DNA from: Pseudomonas violetae
Lineage (GTDB): Bacteria > Pseudomonadota > Gammaproteobacteria > Pseudomonadales > Pseudomonadaceae
DNA length: 64,000 bases
Assembly: GCF_023072615.1 (NCBI RefSeq)
Contig: NZ_JAKNRW010000014.1
Location: 51,818 to 115,817 of the forward strand
Reading direction: 5' to 3'
Part shown: in pieces, positions 1-10,115 of the stretch
Layout: each line of letters opens with the position of its first letter
Numbering within the stretch: position 1 is the first letter of the stretch
Notes under the pieces: model-generated
Seen by the model: the letters and a program-made list of their open reading frames with translations, nothing else
Database searches by the model: none
Told to the model about the DNA's origin: nothing
Translations under genes and position numbers: made by a program

Positions 1-1
1 A

Positions 2-618
2 ACCACGCCGGTGCCTGACGACTTCGACGTCGAACTGCTGACAGCGCCCTACACCTATGCGCCCGAACAACGCATCCCGCAACTGCGCAAGCTGATGGAA
101 GCGGTGCACACCGAGATTCACCTGACGTGCGATGAACAGTGGCCGGCATTGCTCGCGCAACTGGTCAAGGATCGCCAGCTACCGAGTCTGCTGATCGCCC
201 CGACCACTGCACACGGCCAACGCGTCACTCAGCATTGGGCGAACAATCCGCAGCTGCCAACACTCAAATCCTACAATCGCCCGATCGAGGAATGGAAAGC
301 CGAACTGTTCCACGACACGCCGGCCAGCCTGACCACGACCCTGGGCGCCATCGCCGCCACCGGCAGCCTGATCCTCTGGCCAACCCGGGAAGAGCCGCGG
401 TTGATGAGCCTGGTACCGCCGGTGCATTTCGCCCTGCTCAAGGCGAGCGAAATCCGCGACAACTTTTATCAGGTGCAGCAAGAATTCAAATGGGCACAAG
501 GCATGCCGACCAACGCCTTGCTGGTGTCCGGCCCGTCGAAGACCGCTGACATCGAACAAGTGCTGGCCTACGGCGCCCACGGTCCGAAAGACCTGGTGGT
601 TTTGATTCTGGAGGACCA

Positions 619-622
<4 letters not shown>
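2..622 (+). CDS. lutC: LutC-type lactate utilisation protein (5' partial)
   Basis: This is the C-terminal part of a LUD-domain protein of the LutC family. LutABC together oxidise L-lactate to pyruvate in the cytoplasm. The frame is open back to base 2, and a GTG at base 11 sits inside the domain, so the true start lies outside the window. The family end is clear: a glycine-rich LTTTLGAIAATGSL stretch, then SGPSKTADIEQ and a YGAHGPKDLVV motif just before the stop. The stop overlaps the start of the dehydrogenase gene (ATGA), so the two are translationally coupled and co-transcribed. The missing lutA and lutB are expected just upstream of base 1. Confidence 0.9.
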
Positions 623-3438
<2,816 letters not shown>

Positions 3439-3469
3439 AACCCTTGCCCCTGGCTGTAGTCAACCGAGT

Positions 3470-3490
3470 AACCCGGCACTGCCGGGTTTT
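3470..3490 (+). terminator. Rho-independent terminator of the lactate operon
   Basis: A GC-rich hairpin, aacccgg-cactg-ccgggttt, runs straight into a T run 32 bases after the dehydrogenase stop. Stem, loop and T tract are all visible. Confidence 0.85.
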
Positions 3491-3554
3491 ACTCAAACTC
3501 GGCAGCCCGTCCTGACGCCAGCCAAGCCTGGCGCTTCAGTTCAAGGAGATACAC

Positions 3555-3836
3555 ATGAAACGTTCTGTACTGTTAGGTCTGTTCGTTACTGCTTCCATGA
3601 TGGCCTCTACTTCCTTCGCCGCCACTGAAGACCTCTGCGAAGTGAACCTGCAGACCATCGCCAATGCCAAGTCGCAGATCCAGGCGCCAGAAATCCAGAC
3701 CCGTGTCGAGGCCAGCGTCCAGCAAGCCAAGGCTCACCAGGCAATGAACACCAAGGAAGGCACCGAGAAGTGCATCGCTGAAACGACCCAGACCATTCAA
3801 GACATCAAGAATGCCAGCAGCGGCACCAATAAGTGA
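3555..3836 (+). CDS. small exported protein of unknown function
   Basis: A 93-residue protein with a typical Sec signal peptide: two basic residues, a hydrophobic stretch and a likely cut after TSFA near residue 22. The mature part is helical in composition, rich in Ala, Gln, Lys and Glu, and has two cysteines (EDLC and EKC) about 45 residues apart that could form a disulfide in the periplasm. A good Shine-Dalgarno (aaggag, 8 bases before the ATG) fixes the start. It stands alone between two terminators, just before ssrA. I do not recognise a named family. Confidence 0.75.
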   Translation: MKRSVLLGLFVTASMMASTSFAATEDLCEVNLQTIANAKSQIQAPEIQTRVEASVQQAKAHQAMNTKEGTEKCIAETTQTIQDIKNASSGTNK

Positions 3837-3842
3837 CTTCCA

Positions 3843-3880
3843 CCCGGAAGGCGAACCTTCGGGTTGGCCTTCCGGGATGG
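3843..3880 (+). terminator. Probable terminator after the small exported protein gene
   Basis: A 10-bp perfect stem (cccggaaggc / gccttccggg) begins 7 bases after the stop codon. The tail is only weakly T-rich (atggttt), so it may be an attenuating hairpin rather than a full terminator. Confidence 0.55.
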
Positions 3881-3934
3881 TTTGACGTACACTGCACAGG
3901 CTTGTTGCTCACCAGATTCACGAGCAATGAGTTC

Positions 3935-4331
3935 GGGGCCGTTTAGGATTCGACGCTGGTCGCGAAACTTTAGGTGCATGCCGAGTTGGTAACAGAACTC
4001 GTAAATCCACTGTTGCAACTACTTATAGTTGCCAATGACGAAAACTACGGCCAGGAATTCTCTCTCGCTGCGTAAGCAGCTTTAGACCTGAGCTTCTGGT
4101 GCCTTCGGGCCCAGCAATCACTAGGGGATGTCTGTAAACCCGAAGTGATTGTCATATAGAACAGAATCGCCGTGCAGTACGTTGTGGACGAAGCGGCTAA
4201 AACTTACACAACTCGCCCAAAGCACCCTGCCCTTCGGGTCGCTGAGGGTTAACTTAATAGAAACGGCTACGCATGTAGTACCGACAGCGGAGTACTGGCG
4301 GACGGGGGTTCAAATCCCCCCGGCTCCACCA
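3935..4331 (+). ncRNA. ssrA: transfer-messenger RNA (tmRNA)
   Basis: tmRNA rescues ribosomes stalled on broken mRNAs and tags the unfinished protein for proteolysis. The 5' end (ggggccgtttaggattcgac) is the conserved tRNA-like start and pairs with the 3' end cggctcc before ACCA. The T-arm ggttcaaatcc and the tail ccggctccacca are complete. The internal tag reading frame lies at 4031-4075. Length is about 397 nt, in the normal one-piece tmRNA range. The gene is intact although a genomic island is inserted right at its 3' end: the integrated copy regenerates the end of the gene and its terminator. Confidence 0.97.
4031..4075 (+). other. tmRNA proteolysis-tag reading frame
   Basis: Inside ssrA the tag frame reads ANDENYGQEFSLAA and ends at TAA. 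It keeps the ANDENY start and the LAA end that ClpXP-type proteases recognise, with a longer middle (GQEFS) than the E. coli tag. Confidence 0.9.
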
Positions 4332-4390
4332 CTTCAACATCTAAAGACGTCCACGGACGTCTTTTTTTGTGCCTGAAATCCAGTGAATAC
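4309..4390. repeat. Left attachment-site repeat of the island (attL side)
   Basis: This 82-base stretch covers the last part of ssrA, its terminator and about 20 bases beyond. It recurs at 27670-27750 with nine differences by eye alignment. It marks the left border of the element: an integrase gene starts 128 bases further on. The exact crossover core cannot be fixed, but ssrA 3' ends are a standard target of P4-type integrases. Confidence 0.8.
4343..4368 (+). terminator. Rho-independent terminator of ssrA
   Basis: The hairpin aaagacgtccacggacgtct followed by seven T residues starts 12 bases after the mature tmRNA end. A near-identical copy is found at 27703-27728 at the other end of the island. 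Confidence 0.85.
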
Positions 4391-4444
4391 GGGGGTTTCA
4401 TGGCTTCGGGGGGCTTTCCAGGTTTTTTGAGTTCCAGGCGGTTT

Positions 4445-4494
4445 GGTATTCCCAATGGTATTCCCGGCTACCCGGCGCTAATCTTGGGAATACC
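4445..4494. promoter_or_regulatory. Putative integrase arm-type binding sites, left end
   Basis: Two direct copies of GGTATTCCC(A/G) begin at 4445 and 4457, and an inverted copy TGGGAATACC lies at 4485-4494, all just before the integrase start. Two copies with the same 12-base spacing and orientation occur at the right end of the island (27596 and 27608), which is the pattern expected for arm sites. Confidence 0.55.
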
Positions 4495-4518
4495 AAAAGG
4501 TGTCATGGAGTACTTCTC

Positions 4519-5775
4519 ATGTGCGCTCAAACCACCCGCCTCTCCGACCGCCAGCTCAAGGCGGTCAAACCGAAAGACAAGGATTACGTCCTCACCGATG
4601 GCGACGGGCTCCAGCTGCGAGTCAGGGTCAATCGCTCGATGCAGTGGAATTTCAACTACCGGCATCCAGTAACCAAGAACCGAATCAACATGGCACTCGG
4701 CTCTTATCCCGAGGTTTCTCTTGCGCAAGCGAGGAAGAAAACCGTTGAGGCCAGAGAGCTGCTTGCACAGGGCATCGACCCAAAAGCTCAGCGCAATGAG
4801 CTGCAGGAAGCCAAACGAGCGGAAACGGAACACACCTTCGAGAACGTGGCCACCGCCTGGTTCGAGTTGAAGAAGGATTCCGTCACGCCGGCGTATGCCG
4901 AAGACATTTGGCGCTCCCTCACACTGCATGTTTTTCCGAGCATGAAATCAACGCCTCTCTCGGAAGTCAGCGCCCCAATGGTCATCAAGCTCCTTCGTCC
5001 AATTGAGGCCAAAGGCAGCCTCGAGACAGTTAAGCGAGTTAGCCAGCGCCTTAACGAGATCATGACCTACGGGGTCAATTCCGGAATGATCTTTGCCAAC
5101 CCTCTCAGCGGCATTCGAGCGGTCTTCAAGAAACCCAAAAAAGAGAACATGGCCGCGCTACCAGCTGATGAGCTTCCCGAACTCATGATGGAAATCGCGA
5201 ACGCCAGCATCAAGCGGACGACCCGCTGCCTGATCGAATGGCAACTTCATACCATGACCCGCCCTGCCGAGGCAGCCACCACTCGATGGGCAGACATCGA
5301 CTTCGACAAACGCATCTGGACCATCCCTCCGGAGCGAATGAAAAAGCGTCGTCCGCACACAATCCCGCTGACCGAACATGCACTCTCGTTATTGGAGACG
5401 CTTAAGCCCCATAGCGGCCACAGGGAATATGTGTTCCCGTCAGATAGAAATCCGCGCACCCACGCGAATAGCCAGACAGCCAACATGGCATTGAAACGAA
5501 TGGGCTTTCAGGACCGCTTGGTCAGCCACGGCATGCGCTCCATGGCCAGCACAATCCTGAACGAGCATGGATGGGATCCGGAGCTAATCGAAGTCGCGCT
5601 GGCGCATGTCGATAAAGACGAAGTTCGAAGCGCCTACAACAGGGCGGACTACATCGAACGTCGGCGCCCGATGATGGCTTGGTGGAGTGAACATATCCAG
5701 AAGGCGGCTACCGGCAGCCTGTCGGCATCTGCCATCAATCAAACCAGGGACCGTAACGTCGTGCCGATACGCTGA
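4519..5775 (+). CDS. P4-type site-specific tyrosine integrase
   Basis: A 418-residue integrase that would insert and excise the island at the ssrA 3' end. The N-terminus is the arm-binding DUF4102 domain (LSDRQLKAVKPKDKDY, then DGDGLQLRV). The middle core-binding region starts near residue 100 (FENVATAWFELKKDS). The catalytic domain shows the tyrosine-recombinase set: R248, H337 and R340 (SHGMR), H363 (LAHVD) and Y373 (SAYNRADY). Length is normal for the family. The ATG at 4519 has ggag 9 bases upstream. It lies next to the attachment repeat and reads into the island, and its putative arm sites overlap its own promoter region, so it could control its own transcription. A degenerate relative is left at 27776-27900. 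Confidence 0.93.
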   Translation: MCAQTTRLSDRQLKAVKPKDKDYVLTDGDGLQLRVRVNRSMQWNFNYRHPVTKNRINMALGSYPEVSLAQARKKTVEARELLAQGIDPKAQRNELQEAKRAETEHTFENVATAWFELKKDSVTPAYAEDIWRSLTLHVFPSMKSTPLSEVSAPMVIKLLRPIEAKGSLETVKRVSQRLNEIMTYGVNSGMIFANPLSGIRAVFKKPKKENMAALPADELPELMMEIANASIKRTTRCLIEWQLHTMTRPAEAATTRWADIDFDKRIWTIPPERMKKRRPHTIPLTEHALSLLETLKPHSGHREYVFPSDRNPRTHANSQTANMALKRMGFQDRLVSHGMRSMASTILNEHGWDPELIEVALAHVDKDEVRSAYNRADYIERRRPMMAWWSEHIQKAATGSLSASAINQTRDRNVVPIR

Positions 5776-5860
5776 GCCGGCGACAATCCGTGTCGTGCAG
5801 CAGGGCGACTGAAGTGGCGACTATCGCTAAATCTGCCGTATGCCTGCGCTTCTTCGGCCA

Positions 5861-5905
5861 AGCCCCTGAGTATGGGAAGGCTCCGCATTCCCACACTCAG
5901 GGGCT
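5861..5905. repeat. Long inverted repeat downstream of the integrase
   Basis: Arms agcccctgagtatggga (5861-5877) and tcccacactcaggggct (5889-5905) pair over 17 bases with one mismatch around an 11-base loop. No T run follows on either strand. It lies between two convergent genes, so a bidirectional terminator is possible. The rest of the gap 5776-5923 holds several GGCGAC words and no gene I can support. Confidence 0.6.
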
Positions 5906-5923
5906 CACGCTTAAAAGCGTCTA

Positions 5924-6193
5924 TCAGACAACCACGAGTTGCGCCTTTCTGCTGCGGATCAGCCCTGCTGTTAACTCATAGTAATAGACGGTCGCTGGTG
6001 CTGAGCAACGCAGATAGTGCTCTAAAAACCATCTGGTGTGCTTTTCCTTCCAGGACCAGGGGGTCGCACAACTCCAGCGCTCACGAATCGCCTCGTGCAT
6101 CCTTTCTGCCTGCCTGATATGCCGCTGCCGCGTGGAATGCGCACCTTTGAGCACGGGACTCAGAAACAACTCCATATCGAACTCGGACTTCAT
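5924..6193 (-). CDS. small hypothetical protein coupled to the recombinase
   Basis: An 89-residue, basic, aromatic-rich protein (KEKHTRWFLEHYLRC, YYYELTAGLIRSRK). Its ATG overlaps the TGA of the upstream recombinase gene (ATGA, 6190-6193), which strongly suggests a real, translationally coupled gene. The lay-out resembles the N-terminal helical (SAM-like) domain of tyrosine recombinases, so it may assist DNA binding, but that is inference. It has no obvious membrane segment. I recall similar short genes beside this recombinase type in other Pseudomonas islands, but I cannot name the family. Confidence 0.6.
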   Translation of the reverse strand: MKSEFDMELFLSPVLKGAHSTRQRHIRQAERMHEAIRERWSCATPWSWKEKHTRWFLEHYLRCSAPATVYYYELTAGLIRSRKAQLVVV

Positions 6194-7173
6194 CGACGAC
6201 CTCCGATGTAGGCACTCACCACGTCGATGCGGTTATGCCCCAACTCGTGGCTGATCTGCTGGCGTGCACGCAGATCGAGTGCTCGATCCTCTCGATGACA
6301 ACGACCGCCATTAATGGGCGCGGAGAAGCCGGTCAGTTGCTCATAGCGCTCACAGGCGTAAGCCGCCCGTAGTTCATGAAAGCCTTTCAATCCATGTTCA
6401 TGCAGGATGTCCCGTGCCGGTCGCACGATTGTCTGTAGGAAATCTTTGTAGCTTTCATCAGGTGTTAACAGATTCCGACTGCCCTTGGGTGAAGCCTCGC
6501 TGGCCCTGTCGAGGGCGCCACGAACTTGATCCGTGACCGCAATCCAACGCGGTGCCGATGCGCCTGATCGACCGCCTTTGGTGCCGTCCTGGATATTGAT
6601 CTTGCCCAGTTGCTGAGCCTCACGTTGCAGCCGAGGCAAGTCCGCCAAGATCGCTTCACGCAGACGCATGCCGGTCTCCCGAGCAAGGAGCACAATGGCA
6701 CTCACCCTCGATTGCTGGCCTCGCTCTGACAACGCCTGTGCGATCAACTCGATCTGGACATGGTCTTGGCCTTGCGGGGCCTCACTACGCACACCTGAGC
6801 GCTGCAAGCCAAGCGCTTTACTCGGACTGGGGATTTTGACGTACTTATCACCGCGCAGCGCGGCCATCGTTCGGTTCACGCTGGACAGGCGGTTCTGCGC
6901 GGTAGCGATGCCGACGTTGCCCTGATCAACCTGCTCGCGCAAATGGAAGGCGTACCGCATAAGGATCTCGCGGTCGATCTGTCGCGCGTCATTGAGCCTT
7001 GGCCCTTCCTCGGATCGACACCAACGCACGAATACCTGCCAGCGATCGCTATGGGTTTTGACGGTAGCAAAATGGCCGTCGCCAAACAGATCTTTCAATG
7101 CTTGCGGTCCGGCATAGCTGAGCTGGCGACCGAAGCCAAAATTACGTCCCGCTCGCTTACCGACCCGAGCCAT
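6190..7173 (-). CDS. tyrosine recombinase / integrase-domain protein
   Basis: A 327-residue protein related to phage integrases. The N-terminal half looks like a core-binding domain (FGDGHFATVKTHSDRWQVF). The catalytic half has the first arginine in ETGMRLREA, the HxxR box as HELRAAYACER, and a C-terminal HELGHNRIDVVSAYIGGRR that supplies the later His and the nucleophile Tyr. The ATG at 7173 is preferred over one at 7206 because aggaac lies 7 bases before it. It overlaps the gene upstream by 17 bases and the 89-residue gene downstream by 4, so three or four genes form one minus-strand unit with the YfjI-like gene. It is a second recombinase in the same island, of a different type from the P4 integrase. 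Its target site is unknown. Confidence 0.8.
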   Translation of the reverse strand: MARVGKRAGRNFGFGRQLSYAGPQALKDLFGDGHFATVKTHSDRWQVFVRWCRSEEGPRLNDARQIDREILMRYAFHLREQVDQGNVGIATAQNRLSSVNRTMAALRGDKYVKIPSPSKALGLQRSGVRSEAPQGQDHVQIELIAQALSERGQQSRVSAIVLLARETGMRLREAILADLPRLQREAQQLGKINIQDGTKGGRSGASAPRWIAVTDQVRGALDRASEASPKGSRNLLTPDESYKDFLQTIVRPARDILHEHGLKGFHELRAAYACERYEQLTGFSAPINGGRCHREDRALDLRARQQISHELGHNRIDVVSAYIGGRR

Positions 7174-7510
7174 TTTTCTGTTCCTGATCGACTGCAGCGA
7201 GATCATTCAAAAGGGCTTGCCAGTGCGCACTCACGATGGCGACCTGGGCCCAATCCGTCGGACGAAAACACAGCCTGTTATCGGAGACGTAGAGATGCGC
7301 GCCCTCCTCTTTCAACCATTGGATGATGGCTGTCGGCGAGGTGATAGCTTTATGGGGGGTGGCGACACCGGCGACACCGGCGACAACCCTTGTCCTGCCT
7401 GGCTTTGAGCGTGGCGACAAAGTGGCGACAGTCACGGCGACAAACCGCGCTTTCGGCTCCTTTTGACGTTGAGCCAGGTGGTTGCGCAGCGCTTCATCAA
7501 GATTGAACAT
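7157..7510 (-). CDS. hypothetical protein between YfjI-like gene and recombinase
   Basis: A 117-residue protein of unknown function. A good ribosome site (gaggtg, 5 bases before the ATG) and overlaps of 14 and 17 bases with both neighbours support it as a real gene. The middle contains a Val-Ala-Gly repeat (VVAGVAGVATP) encoded by tandem TGTCGCCGG units. The C-terminal half (SPTAIIQWLKEEGAHLYVSD) resembles small domains that bind protein or DNA partners in mobile elements. A damaged, inverted partial copy of its central part seems to exist at 9653-9731. Confidence 0.6.
   Translation of the reverse strand: MFNLDEALRNHLAQRQKEPKARFVAVTVATLSPRSKPGRTRVVAGVAGVATPHKAITSPTAIIQWLKEEGAHLYVSDNRLCFRPTDWAQVAIVSAHWQALLNDLAAVDQEQKNGSGR
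7361..7442. repeat. GGCGACA short repeat cluster
   Basis: Six copies of GGCGACA (at 7361, 7370, 7379, 7413, 7424 and 7436); the first three are in tandem with a 9-base period. The cluster lies inside the 117-residue hypothetical gene. The same word, inverted, is clustered at 9659-9729 with the same 9-base tandem triplet. Confidence 0.7.
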
Positions 7511-8903
7511 GGCGCACCTCGAAGGTACAACCGTCAGTGCTCAGCCACTGATGATCAATCAACTCGACCAACAGCTTGGCGGCATGACGACTGCTCTTAC
7601 GGGCAAATCGGGGACCATTGCGATTCAGCTCCCGAATACTGAAGCGCTTCCAATCTTTGACCTGCAGCCAGCGCAGCAGCCGGTCTGCCTCCTCTTTTAC
7701 CCGGCACACCGGTTCCTGCTCGGTCAGGCGCTGGATCTCGGTGAGGTAATAGCCGACTAAGGCCGAGGCCCGTTGGATGTGATCGACCTCCACGAAGCTG
7801 CTCTCCTCCACGACTGCCAGATTGCCGGCGACGCGCAGCAGGTTGTCGGCGGCCTTCGATCCGCTAGGCCGTACGCTGGCCAACTCGCCAAACTCACCCA
7901 ACTGGGCCTCGATGGCATCATGCAGATCAATCCAGCGACGACGAGCCAGTGGACTGAGGCTCAGCGGTGACAGCCGCAAGGCACCGTCAGCGGAAAGCGA
8001 CCAAGGCTGATGAAACAGGGCCGAAAGACGGTGGTGATATCGCTTTAGGGCGGGGTCTTTGGACAAGTCGACAGCCTGGTAACTGCGTTGTCCGGCCAGG
8101 CTGGTGGGCCAGGTCATGAGGCAGCGACCGAGAATGCCTTGCCCCTGCAGCAACGGGTCACAGAGTAACTGCATGGCTAGATACGGTTGCAGCATCAGGT
8201 GCAGGCTTAAGCGTCGATCGTAAGCTCGCAAGCTTTCACCCACCATGGACCGCGCGCGATCTATCGGACTGCCGTCCCAGAGTGACGACAAGGCCGTAAC
8301 CGCTTTCAAACGGTTATCTCGACTCATGGTGCTGCTCCCGAGGAATTGTCCCCCCTCGTCACAGAACAGGCCCATGCTCGGCAAGTCATGGCAGAGTCCC
8401 TTGATCAGGGCCTCGATAGTCGGATCCGTGGTGATCAGCCTAGGTGCAGAGGGCTCCGCTTCAAGCGGTACGCCGTTTGTGGGGTCGGGATCGCGAGGGT
8501 TGATACGCTGCGCCTGTCGCTGCGCGACACGGTACCGGGCGAGTTGTTCACGGTAGCGCTGCCACTGCTCACGCTCCCATTGCCGTGCTGGCAGCAATGC
8601 AAAACGATCTGCCGCGGTCTTGCGATCACCTGACGCGGCCACTGTAATCAGGAACAGCGACAGGGGGTAATTTCGTCCATCGAGTTGCAAGCCCGCATGA
8701 CCTTGAGTGGCCAGCGCCGAGGCAGCCAAGACCGATTGTGCGGCCAGTGCCTGGGGCACGCCGATGACCTCGGCCATGCGCTCAACCGCAGGCCCAAGAA
8801 TTCCACCCAGTGCCTGGACCGGATAAGGCTCGGCCACGGGGTTTGACTCAATCAGCGGTCGAGGCGGTCGTGGTAGTTCAAGCTTCGGATCTAACTGCTG
8901 CAT
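7497..8903 (-). CDS. YfjI family / DUF3987 protein
   Basis: A 468-residue protein of the YfjI/DUF3987 group found in many integrated elements. Its core resembles a RecA/DnaB-like ATPase in which the P-loop is degenerate (here TVAASGDRKTAAD near residue 80). Later landmarks are LFCDEGGQFLGSSTMSRDN and LLQGQGILGRCLMTWP. In related islands it sits where replication or primase-helicase genes are found, so a role in element maintenance is plausible but unproven. The ATG at 8903 has a strong aggagaggg upstream and is preferred to the in-frame ATG at 8951. It begins the minus-strand unit that continues with the 117-residue protein and the recombinase. Confidence 0.8.
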   Translation of the reverse strand: MQQLDPKLELPRPPRPLIESNPVAEPYPVQALGGILGPAVERMAEVIGVPQALAAQSVLAASALATQGHAGLQLDGRNYPLSLFLITVAASGDRKTAADRFALLPARQWEREQWQRYREQLARYRVAQRQAQRINPRDPDPTNGVPLEAEPSAPRLITTDPTIEALIKGLCHDLPSMGLFCDEGGQFLGSSTMSRDNRLKAVTALSSLWDGSPIDRARSMVGESLRAYDRRLSLHLMLQPYLAMQLLCDPLLQGQGILGRCLMTWPTSLAGQRSYQAVDLSKDPALKRYHHRLSALFHQPWSLSADGALRLSPLSLSPLARRRWIDLHDAIEAQLGEFGELASVRPSGSKAADNLLRVAGNLAVVEESSFVEVDHIQRASALVGYYLTEIQRLTEQEPVCRVKEEADRLLRWLQVKDWKRFSIRELNRNGPRFARKSSRHAAKLLVELIDHQWLSTDGCTFEVRHVQS

Positions 8904-9325
8904 GTGCCCTCTCCTCGGTAATTGCTGGTTGTCCTCACGTAGTCCCGCCACGGCTGTTGAGTGTTATCAGGGATCAAGGCCCCTGCGGCCTGTGAGGTGT
9001 TCACTGACGTGGAACGCACGGCTCCTTACGGCCGGGAGCGAGGGCATGACCCCATGAACCTGACCTCCTTGACGTATCCAAAGACACGGGCGGGTGGAGG
9101 CTGTGCCGACTGACGAGTTCGGCACCTGGAGATCCTGAGTGGGAGAAGGCAACAACATCGACACCTGGGGCATGTCTGACTGTCAGTCAGGTGCAGCCTT
9201 TCCTTAGGCTGCGGCACCGGTGCCTGTGTTATTGCGGATGGCGACGAATCGGATTTGTCAGGCCGATTGTCACGAGGAGAGTTGCGGCAATGCCTTGTAC
9301 GACGTGGCTTGCAGCAGTGGTACGA

Positions 9326-9360
9326 GCGCCCGTCTCTTTCAAGGAGAAAGAGACGGGCGC
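9326..9360. repeat. Perfect 15-bp inverted repeat
   Basis: Arms gcgcccgtctctttc and gaaagagacgggcgc match exactly around a 5-base loop (aagga). No T run follows on either strand, so a simple terminator is unlikely. It could be a protein-binding or RNA structure site. Confidence 0.7.
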
Positions 9361-9652
9361 GGATTGGCGCAGCGAAGTGTGCCGATAGGTGAGGTTGCTG
9401 CAGTGCAGCGAGGAAGGTCCATCGTCTGCCGCAGTGGGCAGATCAGTCGAGTAGGCATCCATCACTCTTGGGGAGTGACCGTGCGAGCCGCCGGACGCTA
9501 ATCGCACTTCGGAAGAACCACCACATTAAGTGGCGTAGCCTTAAAGGTTCTGGCTACCTGGGCTGGTGCTGTCAACGACAGCGATCCGTGCGCCAATTTT
9601 TATACCGACTCGAAAAGGCGGTCAAGCATCACGGCCAAAACGCGCAAGAAGT

Positions 9653-9731
9653 GGCGACTGTCGCCACTTTTGTCGCCATGCTCCAGGCTACGTTCTACGT
9701 GCAGTGTCGCCGGTGTCGCCGCTGTCGCCAT
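9653..9731 (+). pseudogene. Decayed inverted partial copy of the 117-residue hypothetical gene
   Basis: On the plus strand this stretch matches the minus-strand coding sequence around 7442-7361: actgtcgccactttt-gtcgcca, a diverged middle, then three tandem TGTCGCC units. A one-base T insertion shifts the frame and no start or ribosome site is visible. The match is by eye and short, so chance similarity of low-complexity GGCGACA repeats is the alternative. Confidence 0.35.
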
Positions 9732-10091
9732 CTCTCAACCGTAGCCTTACGACAAGCTCAGCTCTGACGTCCAAACTGCGCTGCCCTCGATAGATATCGA
9801 GGGTAATTACCGGCAGTAAAAGTCGGCGTGGCGTTAATCAGATATGAAATGGTGGTACGTGGTGGCTTCGAGAAAAAGCGAGTGAACCCTCCGATCAGCG
9901 CGATCAAAGATCGCTTGAACGAAGGGTTTGGCGGGAAAAGCAAAGCCGTCGGCCAGATGTAGTCTGTCATATGTGTCTAGAAAAATTAGGTGTACCTCAG
10001 ACCTCAGGTACCTTGTAGTGCAAGTCTTATGCGGTGCGGGCATTGCGCTTACAACGCTTTTTTCTTTCCTCTTCTAGCTGTAATTGAGTCT

Positions 10092-10115
10092 GCTCGTGAT
10101 GCATACATCACGAGC
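10092..10115. repeat. Hairpin overlapping the mad8 stop codon
   Basis: gctcgtgatg-cata-catcacgagc forms a 10-bp perfect stem that includes the stop codon of the last defence gene. On the plus strand it is followed by four T residues; on the minus strand (the direction of the operon) no T run follows. It may act as an end-of-operon structure. Confidence 0.5.

Larger units (their letters stand above)
8904..10091. other. Gene-poor spacer between the YfjI unit and the defence operon
   Basis: About 1.2 kb in which I see no supportable gene: the open frames are short, lack ribosome sites and have no protein-like composition. It holds a perfect 15-bp inverted repeat (9326-9360), a cluster of TGTCGCC words (9659-9729) that looks like a decayed inverted piece of the 117-residue gene, and an 8-bp palindrome ccctcgat-agat-atcgaggg (9784-9803). 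The promoter of the YfjI unit should lie just above 8903. Nothing here resembles a CRISPR array. Confidence 0.6.

Noticed and set aside
4149..4376. 75-codon frame in the 3' half of ssrA
   Set aside because: It lies inside the structured tmRNA and its tRNA-like end; it is not a protein gene.
8967..9507. Possible AlpA-type regulator or small genes in the spacer after the YfjI-like gene
   Set aside because: All frames on both strands were read; none shows an HTH, a ribosome site or a coherent protein.
7361..9731. CRISPR-like array formed by the GGCGACA/TGTCGCC repeats
   Set aside because: The repeat unit is 7-9 bases, without regular 30-base spacers, and no cas gene is near.
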